Source: Rhypophila decipiens
Taxonomy: Eukaryota; Ascomycota; Sordariomycetes; Sordariales; Naviculisporaceae
Assembly (NCBI GenBank): GCA_033297075.1
Contig: MU858066.1
Location: 62,001-126,000 of the forward strand
Length of the DNA stretch: 64,000 nucleotides
Reading direction: 5' to 3'
Positions 1 through 12,390 of this stretch are shown here, in pieces; position 1 is the first letter of the stretch; every line of letters starts with the position of its first letter. Under the pieces are notes generated by a model. That model made no database searches. It had not been told where the DNA came from and saw only the letters and a program-made list of their open reading frames with translations. Made by a program: the position numbers and the translations under genes.

Positions 1-1036
1 GTAAGGCATTTTTGTTCCAATGTTTCTCAACAATACTAGGTCTGAGAGTCTGATTATTGCTTGCTGAAAGACCGTTTTCAAGAGCAAGAAAAAGGGGCTG
101 CTGGACACAGAGAGAGGCCAGCAGACGATGATTTGATGACTGACTGACAATAGACGACCACATTGCACGCCGAGTGAAAAAAGATCACGACTGACCCAGT
201 GTACAAATAACTCTAATCATTATGTATGACTGCCATGTAATAATAAAGTACCTATTTATTGCAACACGTCAACTCTTCGAAAATGTAGATGGTGATACAT
301 TTTCTCATCAGCGACTATGAATCTCAGATCTGCTCCTCGTCCGTATGTATTGTACTTCATTCGCTACATCCAGTTACGTACCAGCCATCCACGATGGTAT
401 AAACACAGTCAGAGACAATACCGTGGCAAGTGAGTCCTTAAAGAAAAAGTTTCCACGCACCATGTCAAACAGCCTCCCAAGTTTTCTTTCCCAGCCACTA
501 CCTCCCTTACGAGAAATCGGTATTTCTTTCCTAAAGCCCCTCGGTTTCGAACCTCATCGCCATGTCGACTTATAATCTTCCCAGGATCAAGAACCTGTCA
601 CGAACAGCTCAGTTGGTAGGTGCGATATAGTTGATGATGTTTTTATTCTCATATGCCTTGCGAAAAGGATAAAAGTACATATCTGGTCAATAATCTCGAG
701 TGGCCGGATAGGGACTCGGTGAGCTTCAATTCGTAGTGTTGAGGAGCCGCACCATGCTGCCTCCCTGCTGCCCTGGACTGTATGGAAGCCCTCTCCCAAA
801 ACCCATGTCCAAGAATACCCCGTAAACCTTGTGCTTTTGACCTCGCCTGGTATCGGATATCATGTATATCATATGCTGTTGTTATGGTCTGCTTGACCGC
901 CTGTATCGTCACCTCCCGTGCCGCCAAAAAACCGGAGCCCCGTAACCCCCAATGCAAAATCGAAGCCTCACGTAAATGCCACAAAGGAAAAGGAGAGGTG
1001 AGATATTCAAAGAAAAAGGAAGAAGCGAAGGAAAGA
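1..1036. other. Non-coding flank, no gene supported
   Basis: No open frame here has recognisable protein content or plausible splice partners. It is the 3' flank of the leftward gene that ends at 1037. Short open frames around 345-1072 overlap on both strands and look like chance. Confidence 0.6.
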
Positions 1037-2738
1037 CTACCTCGTCCCAAACCGCCCCATCAACCGGTCTGATGCAGATGACGAAGTTGGGCGACCCATC
1101 CTCTGCCCGCCGATTATTATTGTCTCCTCCAAACTTCGTCCCGCTCCTCTTCTCATATCACCCCCTGTGCCGCTTGCAGTTCCACTCCCTCTTCCTCTCT
1201 CCGACAGCGAGGAAGGCCCATTCCGCCTACTCCGTTCGCGCTGGTCCTTGGGCGACACTCGCCTGTTATACCCAAACATGCCCGTAACAATTTTTGCAGG
1301 CCACAAGACAAAAGCCATAAGAGCAGAGAAAGGCAAACAGACCGCATGAACAGCCCGATCCAAAGCCCACGCAATCGCGCTCCAGTCCGATTGGTTCTTC
1401 TTGGTGGCAGCAGCAGCCAGTGCGATAGCGTCGTTCAGGCGTGATTCTAGGGCGTTCATGCGCGACTCGGTCTGCATGGCTAGCACCGTCGCCTTCTTCT
1501 CATACCTCCTCATGGCGCGGTTGAGTGCGTCCAGATCGGGTTGAATGAGGTTCCGCACCTCCTTGACAATCTTGGCCTCCGATTTACCCTGGGCTGCTTG
1601 GGGTACTGACATTCCGTATGGCGTGTGTGCATTTGCGGACCCATTAGTGATCCCCTTTGTTTCCAGTTCCTCAAGTCGTTTGACGATGCCTTGTATGTGG
1701 TCTGAGGTGACCGGCTCGGTGCGGTATGGATTTGCAGCCACCACACGCTGGAGATGCAAAGTACGGGCTCTAATAAGCTTGATTGCTGTTGAGCAGGGCC
1801 ATATCTCGGCAGCGAGAGTAAATATCGTTATGTTAAAGTTGGACACCAGGCCCTCGGCAGGTCTGGTAAGGTGACTTCGTATCTCGTGTAGCATGTACGC
1901 TCCCAGCACGGGAGTAACGAAACAGAAAAAGAGCGCCACACACTCGTGCACATATAGCTCACTCAAAGCCCGCCGTCTTTGGTCCGCGTAGCCACAACGA
2001 CTCTCGGATTTAGGGGTATGCGGTCGTTGCTCTTCGGGCACATCGTCTAGACCTCCGGGCTTGGTTGGGGTGTTGGATTCGGATGACGATCTGGGCTCGA
2101 CTTCGTCGCCGTCCTCGATTTCTAACTCTTCGAGTCTTTCCTCTCCTTCCCGGACTTGTTGGGCGGACCTGTACCATTTACTGCGTGCGACGTGTCAGGG
2201 TGATGCAGGCCAAGGCTGGAACCTAGCAAACAGAGGCGGATGCCACTTACAACGGCGACCTAAGAGTCCAGTTGAGAAAAATTGAAGCTATCCCGAGCAG
2301 GATCACGTCGGTGATCACAGCGCTACCGTCCTTGAACATCATGCCGCCAATGGCCGGCACGATGGCAAAAGCTAGCGGAAGCGAGGCCCAACGCGAATCC
2401 TCTTCTTCATCCTGGTGCTCCTTGCCCGGGTTGATGATATCCTGATCGAAGGTCTTCCGTGCCTCGCCTAGACTGAAATCTGAAAAAGTCGAGCTGCGAC
2501 GGCGCGAGTCCCGAAGAGAGGGAGAATCGAAGCTGTTGCCATTGCCCGGCATAAATATACCGGACCGTCGACGAGACTCGCCCTCGTTGACTGTGGCTGC
2601 CCGGCGGAGCCCAGAGGTCGAGGTAGCCGACCTAGCATCATTATCGGCGAAGGGTGACGCCTCGTTAACGGCGTCAGCAGGGCTCGAGGCGCGGCCATTG
2701 GAGTGGGTGGTGATCGTGGAGGGGTCCATCAGCGACAT
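1037..2738 (-). CDS. Multi-pass membrane protein of unknown function
   Basis: Two exons, 2738-2251 and 2180-1037, separated by an intron with donor GTAAGT and acceptor GCAG. Together they give 543 residues in one continuous frame. I do not recognise the family. The first 110 residues are Ser/Arg-rich and probably disordered. Two hydrophobic segments lie at about 118-136 and 139-158, right before the splice junction. An acidic linker follows, then hydrophobic segments at about 243-262 and 273-291, an Ala-rich probable coiled coil at about 360-422, and a last hydrophobic stretch near 443-462. The tail is basic and Gly/Ser-rich. The layout suggests an integral membrane protein with cytosolic ends. 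It may be a fungal-specific family, but organelle and function cannot be read from the sequence. The start is the ATG at 2738; a second ATG four codons later is also possible. Confidence 0.8.
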
Positions 2739-5724
2739 TGCAACGGGTGAGTATTGTCAGATTCAGTCTCCTTGTGATCCTAAGACCATGATGGGAGGAG
2801 GAGGGAGCATTGATATAGCTGTTGGTTACCAATGAGCTGCACTGCGATCTGTTGATAATGGATGCTGAGATCACAGTCTTGACCTGTGAAGGGAGCTAGA
2901 ATACCACATGCATGTACGCAGTGCGGTCGTCGGTAGTTGAAGCGCGCCTGTGTGGCGCGACCCCTACAGTTGGTATTTGCAGGGGTTGAAAAGGGCGTAA
3001 AAAAATGGCAAGTAGAAGTGACGTAACTGCAGAAGGCTGGCAGCGGGCGTGATGCTCTTCAATCTTGTGATGTACGAACAGAACGTCTAAAAGTAAGCCG
3101 CCAGTGGTGAACGTCAGTCCGTAAAATGGCTCGGGTCCTTATGTTTTTTTGTTCGATGATTTATGTGGTATCTACAGTCTCTGTTCCTTTGACTTCCTTT
3201 GATGGCTGGAATAGCAACAGGGCCGCGGTTCAACGACGATCTGACCTGTTAATGACGACTGCATTTCGAGATGGGAAACGAGCTCCAGAATGACAGTGGG
3301 GCCTGGGAACCTTATGAGCCGCTAAGAAACTCCACCCGGGGCTCCCGGCAAGGAAGGCAGCCCTCCACATACTGCCCCGCAGAAGCCTGGAAAAGGTACA
3401 TCGATCAGCGACAATGGTCTTTGATCTTGTGTCGATTCTGCATTAGTAGTTCTAGGTTGACAGCCTGAAATTCCCAAATCTTGAGGCAAAATTACAAAGT
3501 CATATGTACGATGAATTGAATCTCCGATGCAATGCATTTTCTCGATGCTTTTGTTTTTGCGTTGCTCGGTGAATGGCCAAGATTATTGAAGTCAATACGG
3601 GGACCAGATCTCGGACAGGGAACCGAGACCTGATCCCAGCTCGCGGGATGCAGCTGCCAGGGCCCAAAATTTCTCTCGGGTCAGGCACCCCAGGAACAAA
3701 GCAAGTCCCCCCGCAAGGCATTTCCGAATTTCGTCAAGGATGGGTTTGGACATTACATACCACAAAAGATGCAATGTCCCAGCTCCAAGGTCGATAATTG
3801 AGACAGCGGTATCACAGTCGGAGAGTGTACTCTTTAACAAGACAATAACGGTCCCATGACGACGGTAGAATTGGCCTTCCGTGAACCGGGAAATTAGGAC
3901 TCGGCGTGCTCCAGTTCAACGGGCTTCAAGATTTTGTTCTAGAAGGGTCACGAAACTGGAATCTCTTGGGTGGGCCATGCATTGTGTGTGCACAGAGTGC
4001 GTTCATGTTGGCGGTTGGACCGATCATCGGCCATCCTTTCCAATATTGACTTGGTAATAAGACGCTGTCCTCCGTAATGAACTTCGCCGGACATTGGGAA
4101 CGGTGGAGAGCACGCCGAGACGAGGATGTGAGGAAATGACCTCGATTATGACATAGCAAACCCATTCATGCCTTGTATCCGCCGCATCTTGAGCACAGAC
4201 AACACCATCTTGGGGTTGCTTTTCTCGGGACAACTTCCCAACCTTGAACTTGGAACTCGACAAGTGACTGGATCAGCACCTTTGGTACGGTACCGCCTGT
4301 GCCTCCGGGGCAAAAGAAAAAAATCAGAGTTGAAACGCCCCGTCGGTGCTTTTGCTGCTATCCAATGGGCGACTGCGGCAGTGGTTTTTGTCAATTCCTT
4401 TCCGCAGTTTTTGCCTGTTGATGCCGTCCAGGCGATGTTGATGGGGGCTGATGATATCGCTGATCCTGGCTCGACTGGGGCACAAGTCTCCACTCAAGGC
4501 TGTTGTCTGGTAAAGTCTGACAAGCCAAGGTCAGCCCTGGTGCCCTGGCATCCGTTTGGGATCCATCCATACCCAGCATTCCGGGGGCTAGCATGGCAAC
4601 CAACACCCCAACAAGGCCCCCTACCTCTCACTGCCCGAATTTTTTCCCTAATGTCGTAATGGGCCAGGCGAGGTTGGGTGCCTTGCCTTGAATAAAAAGG
4701 ACCCGAGGACGGCGTATGTCGAGTGCTTTTGCAAGTCCGTTCCTGAAACATATTATTTTCAGAAATAGCCTCGCTGCCGTGCTTGAGCTCCTGAGCCTCC
4801 TGGGAACTATATATGACTGTTCGACAACGACAATCATCTGGTCAGCCCTGCCTCGCACACAAGAGCATTGTCAAGCATCCCCCGAGACAGCGGACATTAC
4901 GACGATAACAGCTCTCCGAGAGACACGATACACGAGCTCATCCCGGTCTCCTTCATCACAACTTTAACCCGAGGTTGAGAGAAAAGAAGAAAAAAAGCTG
5001 GAATTAAATTGCCATGAGATTCTCGATTGGGATTTGGACTCTTTAACAGCAGACACATCCTTCCATTTCCTGGGCAAGTTTTCACCTGTCGATTGCCATT
5101 TTGGGCTGCATCTCCTCTGTACCTGCAGAGAGAGATAGGCCAACTGGCGGCAGTTGACCGAATGCAGGAGCGACAGCAGGCTTGGGTCTCCACCACTCCT
5201 TTCCCTTTGTGGGCACGCCCGGCACAGAACGATTTGCTTCCACACCACCAGAACCTCCAGAGCCAGAACCAGCGCCAGCACTCTCTGAAGTGTCAGGAGT
5301 GTCAGCACCAAGACCACCACGAGCGCTCTCACGACCGCCCAGGCGCCTTGCATACCATCATCGGCAAAAGGGGGTTGCAAGAGTCGCTTCCATTTACTCG
5401 ACGATTGTGCCTGCATTCACCCTCGCACTCGAACGCCTCGCCTGCCATTCAGCGGCTCTCGCCTGTTGCCTCCCGCCTGCACACTTCCCGTCGGTGCCAC
5501 ATCCAAGCCAACGGCAAAAATACAATTCTGCGGCAACGACAGCAGCCGAGCCAATTGAGATACAGCCAGGCGCGACTACGCTTTGTGCATTGTGAAGGAG
5601 AGTGGTTGGAATTGTTGGACCAGGCAAAAGGGGCACCGCCGGTCGCACGGGGACCTCGACAGAGATACCCTAGATACCGCTACCGTTACAGCGTCAAGGA
5701 GGCCGTCTCGGCGGCCGCCATTGA
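2739..5724. other. Long divergent intergenic region
   Basis: This stretch separates the leftward membrane-protein gene from the rightward Erf4 gene. Open frames at 3271-3468, 3573-3797 and 4168-4659 have no recognisable content and are matched by equally long frames on the other strand. The right end (about 5000-5724) is probably 5' leader or an unresolved first exon of the Erf4 gene. It holds a short upstream ORF at 5014-5046 (ATG to TAA, ten codons) and a further out-of-frame ATG at 5162. Confidence 0.5.
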
Positions 5725-7419
5725 CAGCTCTTTCCGACGGCTTCAGTCACGGCGCCAGCAGCCCACCCCACGAGAACGCCCGAAGCGACGACCACCATAG
5801 ATGCATCGTCTCGCATTTCTCTTTCCCCGCCGCCTGCAGCCGACTCAAACACACGCTTTCCGTCTCCATCCCAACAACCCTCGTACCCTGGCGCAACAAC
5901 ACCCACGCCCCCTTTACCATCGCCTATTCCCGTTCCTTTGCCTGTCCCCGGAGCGGCGCGACTAGCGCCTGACGGTCAGCCACGCAGAAACAACTCTTTT
6001 CGACGAGCCTACGCCCACGCCCAGCAGTCCTTTTTGCAATCTCCATTCCGCACTCGCGGCGCCGCTGCTGCTCTCAACGCTGGTCCTTTCCAACGCCCAC
6101 TCCGACGCCTCTCGGCTGCCCGTCTTTGGAACCCAACCAATTCGACCCCACGAGGCCCCGACCCTTCGGCATCGGCCAGAAGAAGACGCCCATCGACTCC
6201 GCCGCCCCCGGCTGTGCCACTCAACCTTCCCTCACTTGATCTTCCGGCCGGACCAGCTGAGCCGCCCGGAACTGGCACCGGCGACCATCCATTGCTAACT
6301 CTTCCCGAAGTACCCCAAAACCGGCTGACCCTTACGACCCGTGCGAGCCTCCAATTTGAGCGCAGTGCGGGGAGCGAGCAGCGCGTAAATCTCCCACGCT
6401 CTGTACGTCATTCCTACGACGGAAAGCGCGCGAGCATTACGCCCTCTCCGGTAGAAGACCCCGGAGTTGGACCCTCGCTGCTTCGAGTCACGGCCGAACT
6501 GCCCGAACCGAACGACCCGAACCCGTCGCCAGTGGGTCTCAGCTTCGAGCCCACAGTCACAGGCGACCAACAAACTCGCACGAAACTGGACAAGGGAAAG
6601 GGGAAAGCAATCATGAGTCCACACGCAGACGATCCAGAACATGGCAGGGGAGGGTTCTCTCATGACCTGGAGCGGGGAATGGATGGCAACCCTCGGTATT
6701 CCACAGCGTCCCGGGTGTCTGGGATTGGATCGGCCATCACATCATCAAGCGACGACTCGTCGATAATGGGTGACCCTGATCAGCAGCCCGACACTGGTGA
6801 AGAATGGGGCCCTCAGCACCCTTGTTTCCCCCATCTCAATCCCCATGTGCCGATCGATTCACCCGAATACGTCACTACGCGCATCATCCGAGTCCGCCGG
6901 GACTGGCTGCTGCAGGGTGACCTCGCGCCAACGTTTTCCAACCTGTACCCCGAAATTCTGGATCCGGCAGGATTATCCGAGCAAGAGTTCCGCCGCGTGA
7001 TAGAGAAGCTCAACGGGGAGCTTGTGCCCATCTTTAGCCCGTACAACTGGAGGAACATCCTGGACGGCGTGTTAGGTGTTGCAACCGGGTGGCTATGGGA
7101 GGACTTGGGTCTTACAGGCGTCAAGGCACGGCTTAAGAAGCTTGAAAAATGGATCGAGGATTGGAATCTGGAAATGGAGAAGTCCATAGCGAACGTCGAG
7201 GGTGCCGTGCCGCCCAAGATTATTCCCCTGAGGCGGACTGGGTACATGACTGTGAGTTGTTTCTTCCACGTGCGTGTTTTCGACGGGCCCTAACCGCATC
7301 TATAGCTCGATATCCAAATTCCGGACCCAGAGATAGCACCTGCACCTCCCAGTACGCCGGGAGCTTCACGAAACGGGCCGATTATGCCCATAGAGCCTCC
7401 AGCAGCTGTCACTGCATAG
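5725..7419 (+). CDS. erf4: Erf4-domain protein, Ras palmitoyltransferase subunit (5' end unresolved)
   Basis: Erf4/Shr5 proteins partner the DHHC enzyme Erf2 at the endoplasmic reticulum to palmitoylate Ras. The identifying part is the Erf4/golgin-A7 domain encoded from about 6870 to 7230: RVRRDWLLQGD, the FSNLYPEIL segment, the SPYNW segment and the LEDWNLEM-like end (here IEDWNLEM). An intron at 7252-7305 (donor GTGAGT, acceptor TATAG) joins GYMT to LDIQIPDPEI, and the protein ends at the TAG at 7417-7419. Upstream is a long Pro/Ser-rich region, open in frame back to a stop at 5722. No in-frame ATG occurs before 6613, well inside the protein. The true start must therefore lie in an upstream exon whose donor I could not fix; the frame around 5725-5760 is close to its acceptor. 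The coordinates given are the open coding part only. Confidence 0.85.
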
Positions 7420-8278
7420 AAGAAAAACCTGCAACGGATTCTCTATTGTGAATAAATCCTTACGACTTGCGAAAATGTCCGCCTATATACCCCTTCTTAT
7501 ACCTAATACCACCCTTCTATTAATTCCCCGACACACAACAGCATGACTGATGAACAATATCGTTTTCCATCCGACGATAATCCTTCAGTTTTCCTTTGGA
7601 GTTTTCTTTCTCTTCTTTTTGTCCTACATACCCCCTTTTCCTTTACGTCTGTGGATTGTTTGGATTTCTTTGATGGGGTGCTTTGCAAATAGCATTTAGC
7701 ATCTAGCGTTTCCTCTTCTGTTTCTTCCTTTGACGGAATGGTGGGACAATGGGCGGTGGATGTTGTAGTGTTTTTCTGGTGCCGAACCTGCTCTTCGTCT
7801 CCATTTGCTTGGGCAAGATGAGGGGGATGTTGGTTTCCCTCAGGCATATATAGACTTTTTGTACCGTACTGTACATTGCTGTAGGCAGATACTAGACGCG
7901 AATGGGTGTCTCAAGACGCGTATTTTGAAAGCAGAGAACCTTGTTGAATATGGGCCATTAACTGAGTGTCTGTCTCATCAAGAGGTTATCGTAATCTCCA
8001 AGGCAAGTCGGTGGCTCCTGTAAACCCCAAATTAGACCGAGAGCGTTTGAAGGATTGACCCATGTCTAACACTGATGGCTATGGTGAAAATCAAGAATGA
8101 AGGTAGTTAACCGAAAGACATAGTTATAAGAAGTTCAAACATGGGATGATGGATGGATGGATCAATGGATGAAGAGATATGCGGTCGGAGCATACAAGAA
8201 AAAAAGAAAAAAAAAGAAAAGAAAAATGATCTCACAAGGAAACAAAAGTAAGAACTTATCAATTGTTATTACTACTCA
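7420..8278. other. Spacer between Erf4 gene and tRNA-Thr
   Basis: T-rich 3' flank of the Erf4 gene, then a GGAT/ATGG-rich patch near 8145-8170 and an A-rich tract at 8200-8227. Short open frames on both strands (7503-7847 minus, 7805-8023 plus) have no recognisable content. A run of four T on the minus strand (8244-8247) lies about 30 nt past the tRNA-Thr 3' end and may serve as its Pol III terminator. Confidence 0.5.
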
Positions 8279-8395
8279 TGCCCACAATCAGAATCGAACT
8301 GATGACCTCATCATTGGCCTAGAATCAGAAACCTCAAGGAGGTTTTTGGTTGTCCTGAATACTAGTGATGCGCTCTACCCCTGAGCCATGCGGGC
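8279..8395 (-). tRNA. tRNA-Thr (anticodon AGU) with a 45-nt intron
   Basis: The minus strand folds as a complete cloverleaf. The acceptor GCCCGCA pairs with TGTGGGC and A is the discriminator. The D stem is GCTC/GAGC. The anticodon stem is CATCA/TGATG, and the T arm is ATCAG-TTCGATT-CTGAT. The anticodon AGT is followed by A37 and then an intron at 8315-8359, the canonical eukaryotic position between 37 and 38. Without it the tRNA is 72 nt. The intron contains a perfect 7-bp hairpin (8329-8345, arms AAACCTC/GAGGTTT) and a CTAG that can pair with the anticodon loop, as expected for tRNA endonuclease substrates. Inosine at position 34 would let it read ACU, ACC and ACA. Confidence 0.93.
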
Positions 8396-9054
8396 TTGCT
8401 TGCTCCATGCTTGCTTGAATTTACTGCGAGGTATTCCGGAATATTAGATTAGCATTTTCACATGTGCAAAACCTTAAGGGTTTATTTTTGTGCTGTAAGT
8501 GGAGATGGATGGATATTCCTTCGGCAAAAGTATGGATCTCTTCGTAGGGTTTGACAGAGAGGATGGGGTCGCTGGCTCGCTGCTGATGAATCTCAAGTCG
8601 AAAGGGTCAGTCAGCCAGCAGGAAAAGAACGAGATTCATCACTTCGTACAGATGCAACATAATTAATAGGGGCAGCAGACCTCCCGTATTGATGGAAATC
8701 GTTCTTTATATTGTCCTCTACTTGGCTTTCTGTATAAGCACTCGCTATTCTTTTGGGAATCATCGACTCTAGAGAAAGAAAGAAAAGAACAGAATCTGGC
8801 CTCCTTTGAAAAGCCCATCCGGGCAAAACAACCAGCTTCCGAGTCTAGCCTATCGCCATAACTGCTGTTTCCTCTGCGTCCCTTTAAGCTATTGAAGAAC
8901 ACCAACGCACCACTAACCAAGGTCAACTCGTCATCATCCAGCTGCAAATTTGACACGGCTCCTCAGAATCTACCGCCTGATATACCTCCAGGTTCGCGCC
9001 TCCAGGCCGATAGTGGCCCTTCAGACATTGATGCCGCGTCTCAGAAGGAGAACT
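8396..9054. other. Spacer between tRNA-Thr and exportin-T
   Basis: Contains the 5' flank of the tRNA gene and the 3' flank of the leftward exportin gene. I see no coding feature. The frames at 8663-8956 (minus) and 8892-9095 (plus) overlap one another and are not recognisable. Confidence 0.5.
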
Positions 9055-12000
9055 CTACGCCCCCCGGCTCTTCAACAGATTCTGAATGTAATTGACGACC
9101 ACCTTCCTATCGGTTGAGGTGGTCAGGGTGCTGATAAACTCGGCCGCCATATCCCCTGCAATTCCTACTCTTGGGAAAATAACCTCCTGCAGGTTCCTGA
9201 TGAAGGCATCTCCGGTCTTGGCGTAAATGGTCTGCTCGACACCGGCAATCTCGCTCAGTACCTGGCGTGACTGAGCGTCACTGAAGGGCTTGAACTCGCG
9301 ATCTTGTAGAACCTCCCAGCAGGTCAGATGGAACCGTTCAATCATGAATTGGTCGAACCCCGGGATGGTGGGTTGTGCAGCCTGACCCGTCGACACTGGG
9401 TTCTTGCCAATAGTGGCGATGTCGGGGCCGCCCCATAAAGAAGCCATGCGTTGCAAGCAGTTGAACCCAATACGGCTCGCTACAAGGTGCCCGTGGGATA
9501 TTGTTTTGGCAATGGCGATGATGGAGGTGATCAGAGACTCGAACGCGCCCTGGTTGGCCTCACTGACCAGCACGCCGCCGAGATCGTTGATGAGAATGAC
9601 TTGGATAAACGTGACGTACTCGCGACGCAACTCCTGCAGCTGTATGCCGTCGTCCGTTCCATTGATCGGCTGGGAGAGGCCTGCGAAAACAAGGTTGAGG
9701 AGCGGGGTCAAGAGGACATCGAGGACATTGTAGATTTCTCCCTTGAAGTTGAACACGACCTGTTCCAGCAGCCGGAGGAATAAAGCCATCTCGTCCTTGG
9801 AGGCGCTGCGAGAGAGCAAGCCTTCGATCCACTGTGGAAGCTGAGGAAGGACTGCCGAGCCCAAAACGCCCAGGAGTCTTGAAAAGGCGGAGCGACAGGC
9901 GTAACGGATCTCTCCGTTGGCGTTGAGCTCATTGAGCGAGACAAGAATCGCACCAGCACCTCTGGCAAACTCTTCCGAAATCTCCTTGGGCGGTGGTTGT
10001 TTGTTGGTCTGATTGGGGTTCCAGTCGGCAAATCCCGTGGCAAGAGTGCCCAGAGCCAGCACAATATGATGGATCTGCTGGACCGCTTGAGCATCTCCAG
10101 ATTTTGCCCGTGGCAGATACACCTCCATGTCATTAAAGAGAGGATCCATGACCGAGCGCGCATAGAGAGCCTGCTCCTGGGGTGGGGTGGTCGAAGTGGA
10201 AGAGATAAGCCCGACTGCCTCAAACAGGAACAGCTGGCTGTTGAAGATGGAATCAGGCGAATGGTCGGATTCGTCAGACGACATGTCGTCGTCGGCCTCA
10301 TTGCTGGGGGCCTCGGCCTTGATGGGCAAAAGGTCTGCAATCGACTGGATGATGGTCTTGGCCACGTTTCCGACCTGGGCCCTCAGCTGTTTCACAAACC
10401 GCATAAAGAGATACCAAGACCTCGTGCGGACTCTCACGTGGTTATGATGAACTAGGCGCACAAAGTTCTCGAGCACCCTGGGAATATACTGCTGATGGGT
10501 TTCAAAGAAGGAATAGTACCGAACGCAGATCTCCATGTACTGAAGAAGGATGGCAGGATGGGGGAAGTTTGCGATATCTTGAATAAGTAAATAGGTAGGT
10601 GTAAGTAAGGATACCATGGGAGACTAAAAACACGGGGTAAATGAAATTTCCTCACCTGAGTCCACCATTTTGCTCATCATCACAGCAAGGCGATCAGTAG
10701 CAACCGGATTGGGCTCACTCTTGTGGGCTATCCCAGCGTTGGGCAGAGCCAGCTCACCGAATAGATAGATCTCGTGAAGGGCAAGATCGAGGTCTCTCCA
10801 ATCCATACCAGACGACTGTTGGTCGAGAAGGGTGAACATTCTGCCGACAAGATTGCTCAAAAAGTCTATATAAAGATTCTGATCGACGGCAGCCACGCTC
10901 TTCTGGAGAATTTGCAGCCTCTTGCGCAGGTCGATAAATTCAGCCTCCTCAGTCTGTTCGTCCTCATTTCCCCAGGTACTGGTTTCGTCAAATCGCATCT
11001 TGGATACGATGGCGCTCAATATGGGAGGCAGCATCTCGGTATAACCAGCAGGCAGTGTCCCAAGCTTCCGCAGGAACGTCAAGAGATCAGTCAGCGAGGG
11101 GATGACAGTTGAGCAAACCTCGTCGTACTCGTCAGAGAAGAGGCGCAGGAGCGAAGGCAAGAAGTCCTGGAGAAGCTGCTCCGCCTTCCTCCGTGTGGCC
11201 TCGTCCACCTTGCTATCTTCTAGGACCCGAACGATATCCGTCATAACTGTGTTGAGCAACTTGGCCACCACCTCGGCCAGATCGTTGTCGTATCTAGGTG
11301 TACCCTTGTACTCGTTCAAAGGGGGGCTTTGAAGAAGCTCCGATATGATTTCGCGGAGTTTGAGGAAAGAGATCATCTCCATTTTGTCTCCTGGCTGCAT
11401 CTTCTTGGATACGATGTCGGTCAATGTGTTGATGGCCGCCTCTCTGACCTTGTCTTCGACATCGCCTTGTACTGCTCGACCGACAAGGGGGAGCAGGAGG
11501 TTGAGCATCTCTTGGTTGATAATCAACGAGATGTCAATCCAGCTGACCCATTTACCGATAACTTTGAGCGTGAGCTCGACCACGGCATCGTTTTGGTTGG
11601 AAAACTGAGCCAAAATCCTTTGCCAAGAAGCGGCAATCTTTCTCATGTCTCTTTCTCGAACAAGGTCCTTCAACTCGTTATTCCTCCTGGATTCCTGCCC
11701 TTGTCGCGTGAGCATCAGGTCCCCAATTTCGTCGTGGACCGAGTCAATGACCCGGAGGTACATGAAGACTCCGGGAAGATTATCTCCCTGGGAGCCGTCA
11801 GGAGAGAGTGTCAAAGTTAGGAAGTCATCGATGAAGCTCTCCCATCCTTCCTTGTAAAGACACACAAACAGGTAGGTCAAGGTCTGGGTGATCTTGTTCT
11901 GGAGATGGGATGGGTCGGCAGGATCTTGCGCGTTGGCACTATAGGTCCGCCGAACGTAGTCGAGAAGTGCATTTTTGAGGTAGACAAGATTTTGGCTGTC

Positions 12001-12390
12001 CAGGATTTGGCGGTTGACGGCGGTGTTGACCAGTTCCAAAGACACAAGACGAACAACTTCGGACGCCCGCGGGGATCTCGTAAAAAGGTTGATGCCCGCT
12101 TGCCAGGCCTGAGCTTGCGGGTTCAAGCTCAACTGGTTGATGAACTCGACGGCTTGGCTCTTGAGTGTCGAGTCTGAGGAAGGATTAGAGGCGATTTCGA
12201 TCGCGTTCTCGATCTGCAGGAGCAGCATATGATATTAGCGCCAGTTCCAGTAGTCAATACCTGTAGTCCATGGTCGCGCTGGAAAATTCGAGGCAGCAGA
12301 CCGCATCATGGTCTTCATGGTGGGGTTGGGCTCTTTGCGCGGGGCAGAGCGGTGATGTAAAAACAAGGGCAAGCTGACCTGTGCCTCCAT
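9055..12390 (-). CDS. los1: Exportin-T (tRNA exportin, Los1)
   Basis: Karyopherin-beta that binds tRNA with Ran-GTP and carries it through the nuclear pore. Three exons: 12390-12379 (only ATG GAG GCA CAG), 12213-10656 and 10577-9055, giving 1030 residues, a usual length for the family. The tiny first exon turns the N-terminus into MEAQIENAIEIASNP, the family pattern. Its donor is GTCAGC, the branch site is CTAAT and the acceptor CTGCAG. The second intron (10578-10655) has donor GTGAGG and joins DS to DIANFPHPAILLQYME. Conserved segments include RASEVVRLVSLELVN, WVSWIDI, FSDEYDEVCSTVIPSL, DETSTWGNEDEQT, DWRDLDLALHE and RVRTRSWYLFMRFVKQLRAQ. An in-frame ATG at 12228 (MLLLQIENA) could start an unspliced version, but it lies inside the intron model. 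An intron-bearing tRNA gene lies about 660 bp downstream. Confidence 0.94.

Noticed and set aside
541..640. tRNA-like strings: TTTCGAACC and GCTCAGTTGG
   Set aside because: The two boxes do not fit one cloverleaf; T stem and acceptor stem do not pair on either strand.
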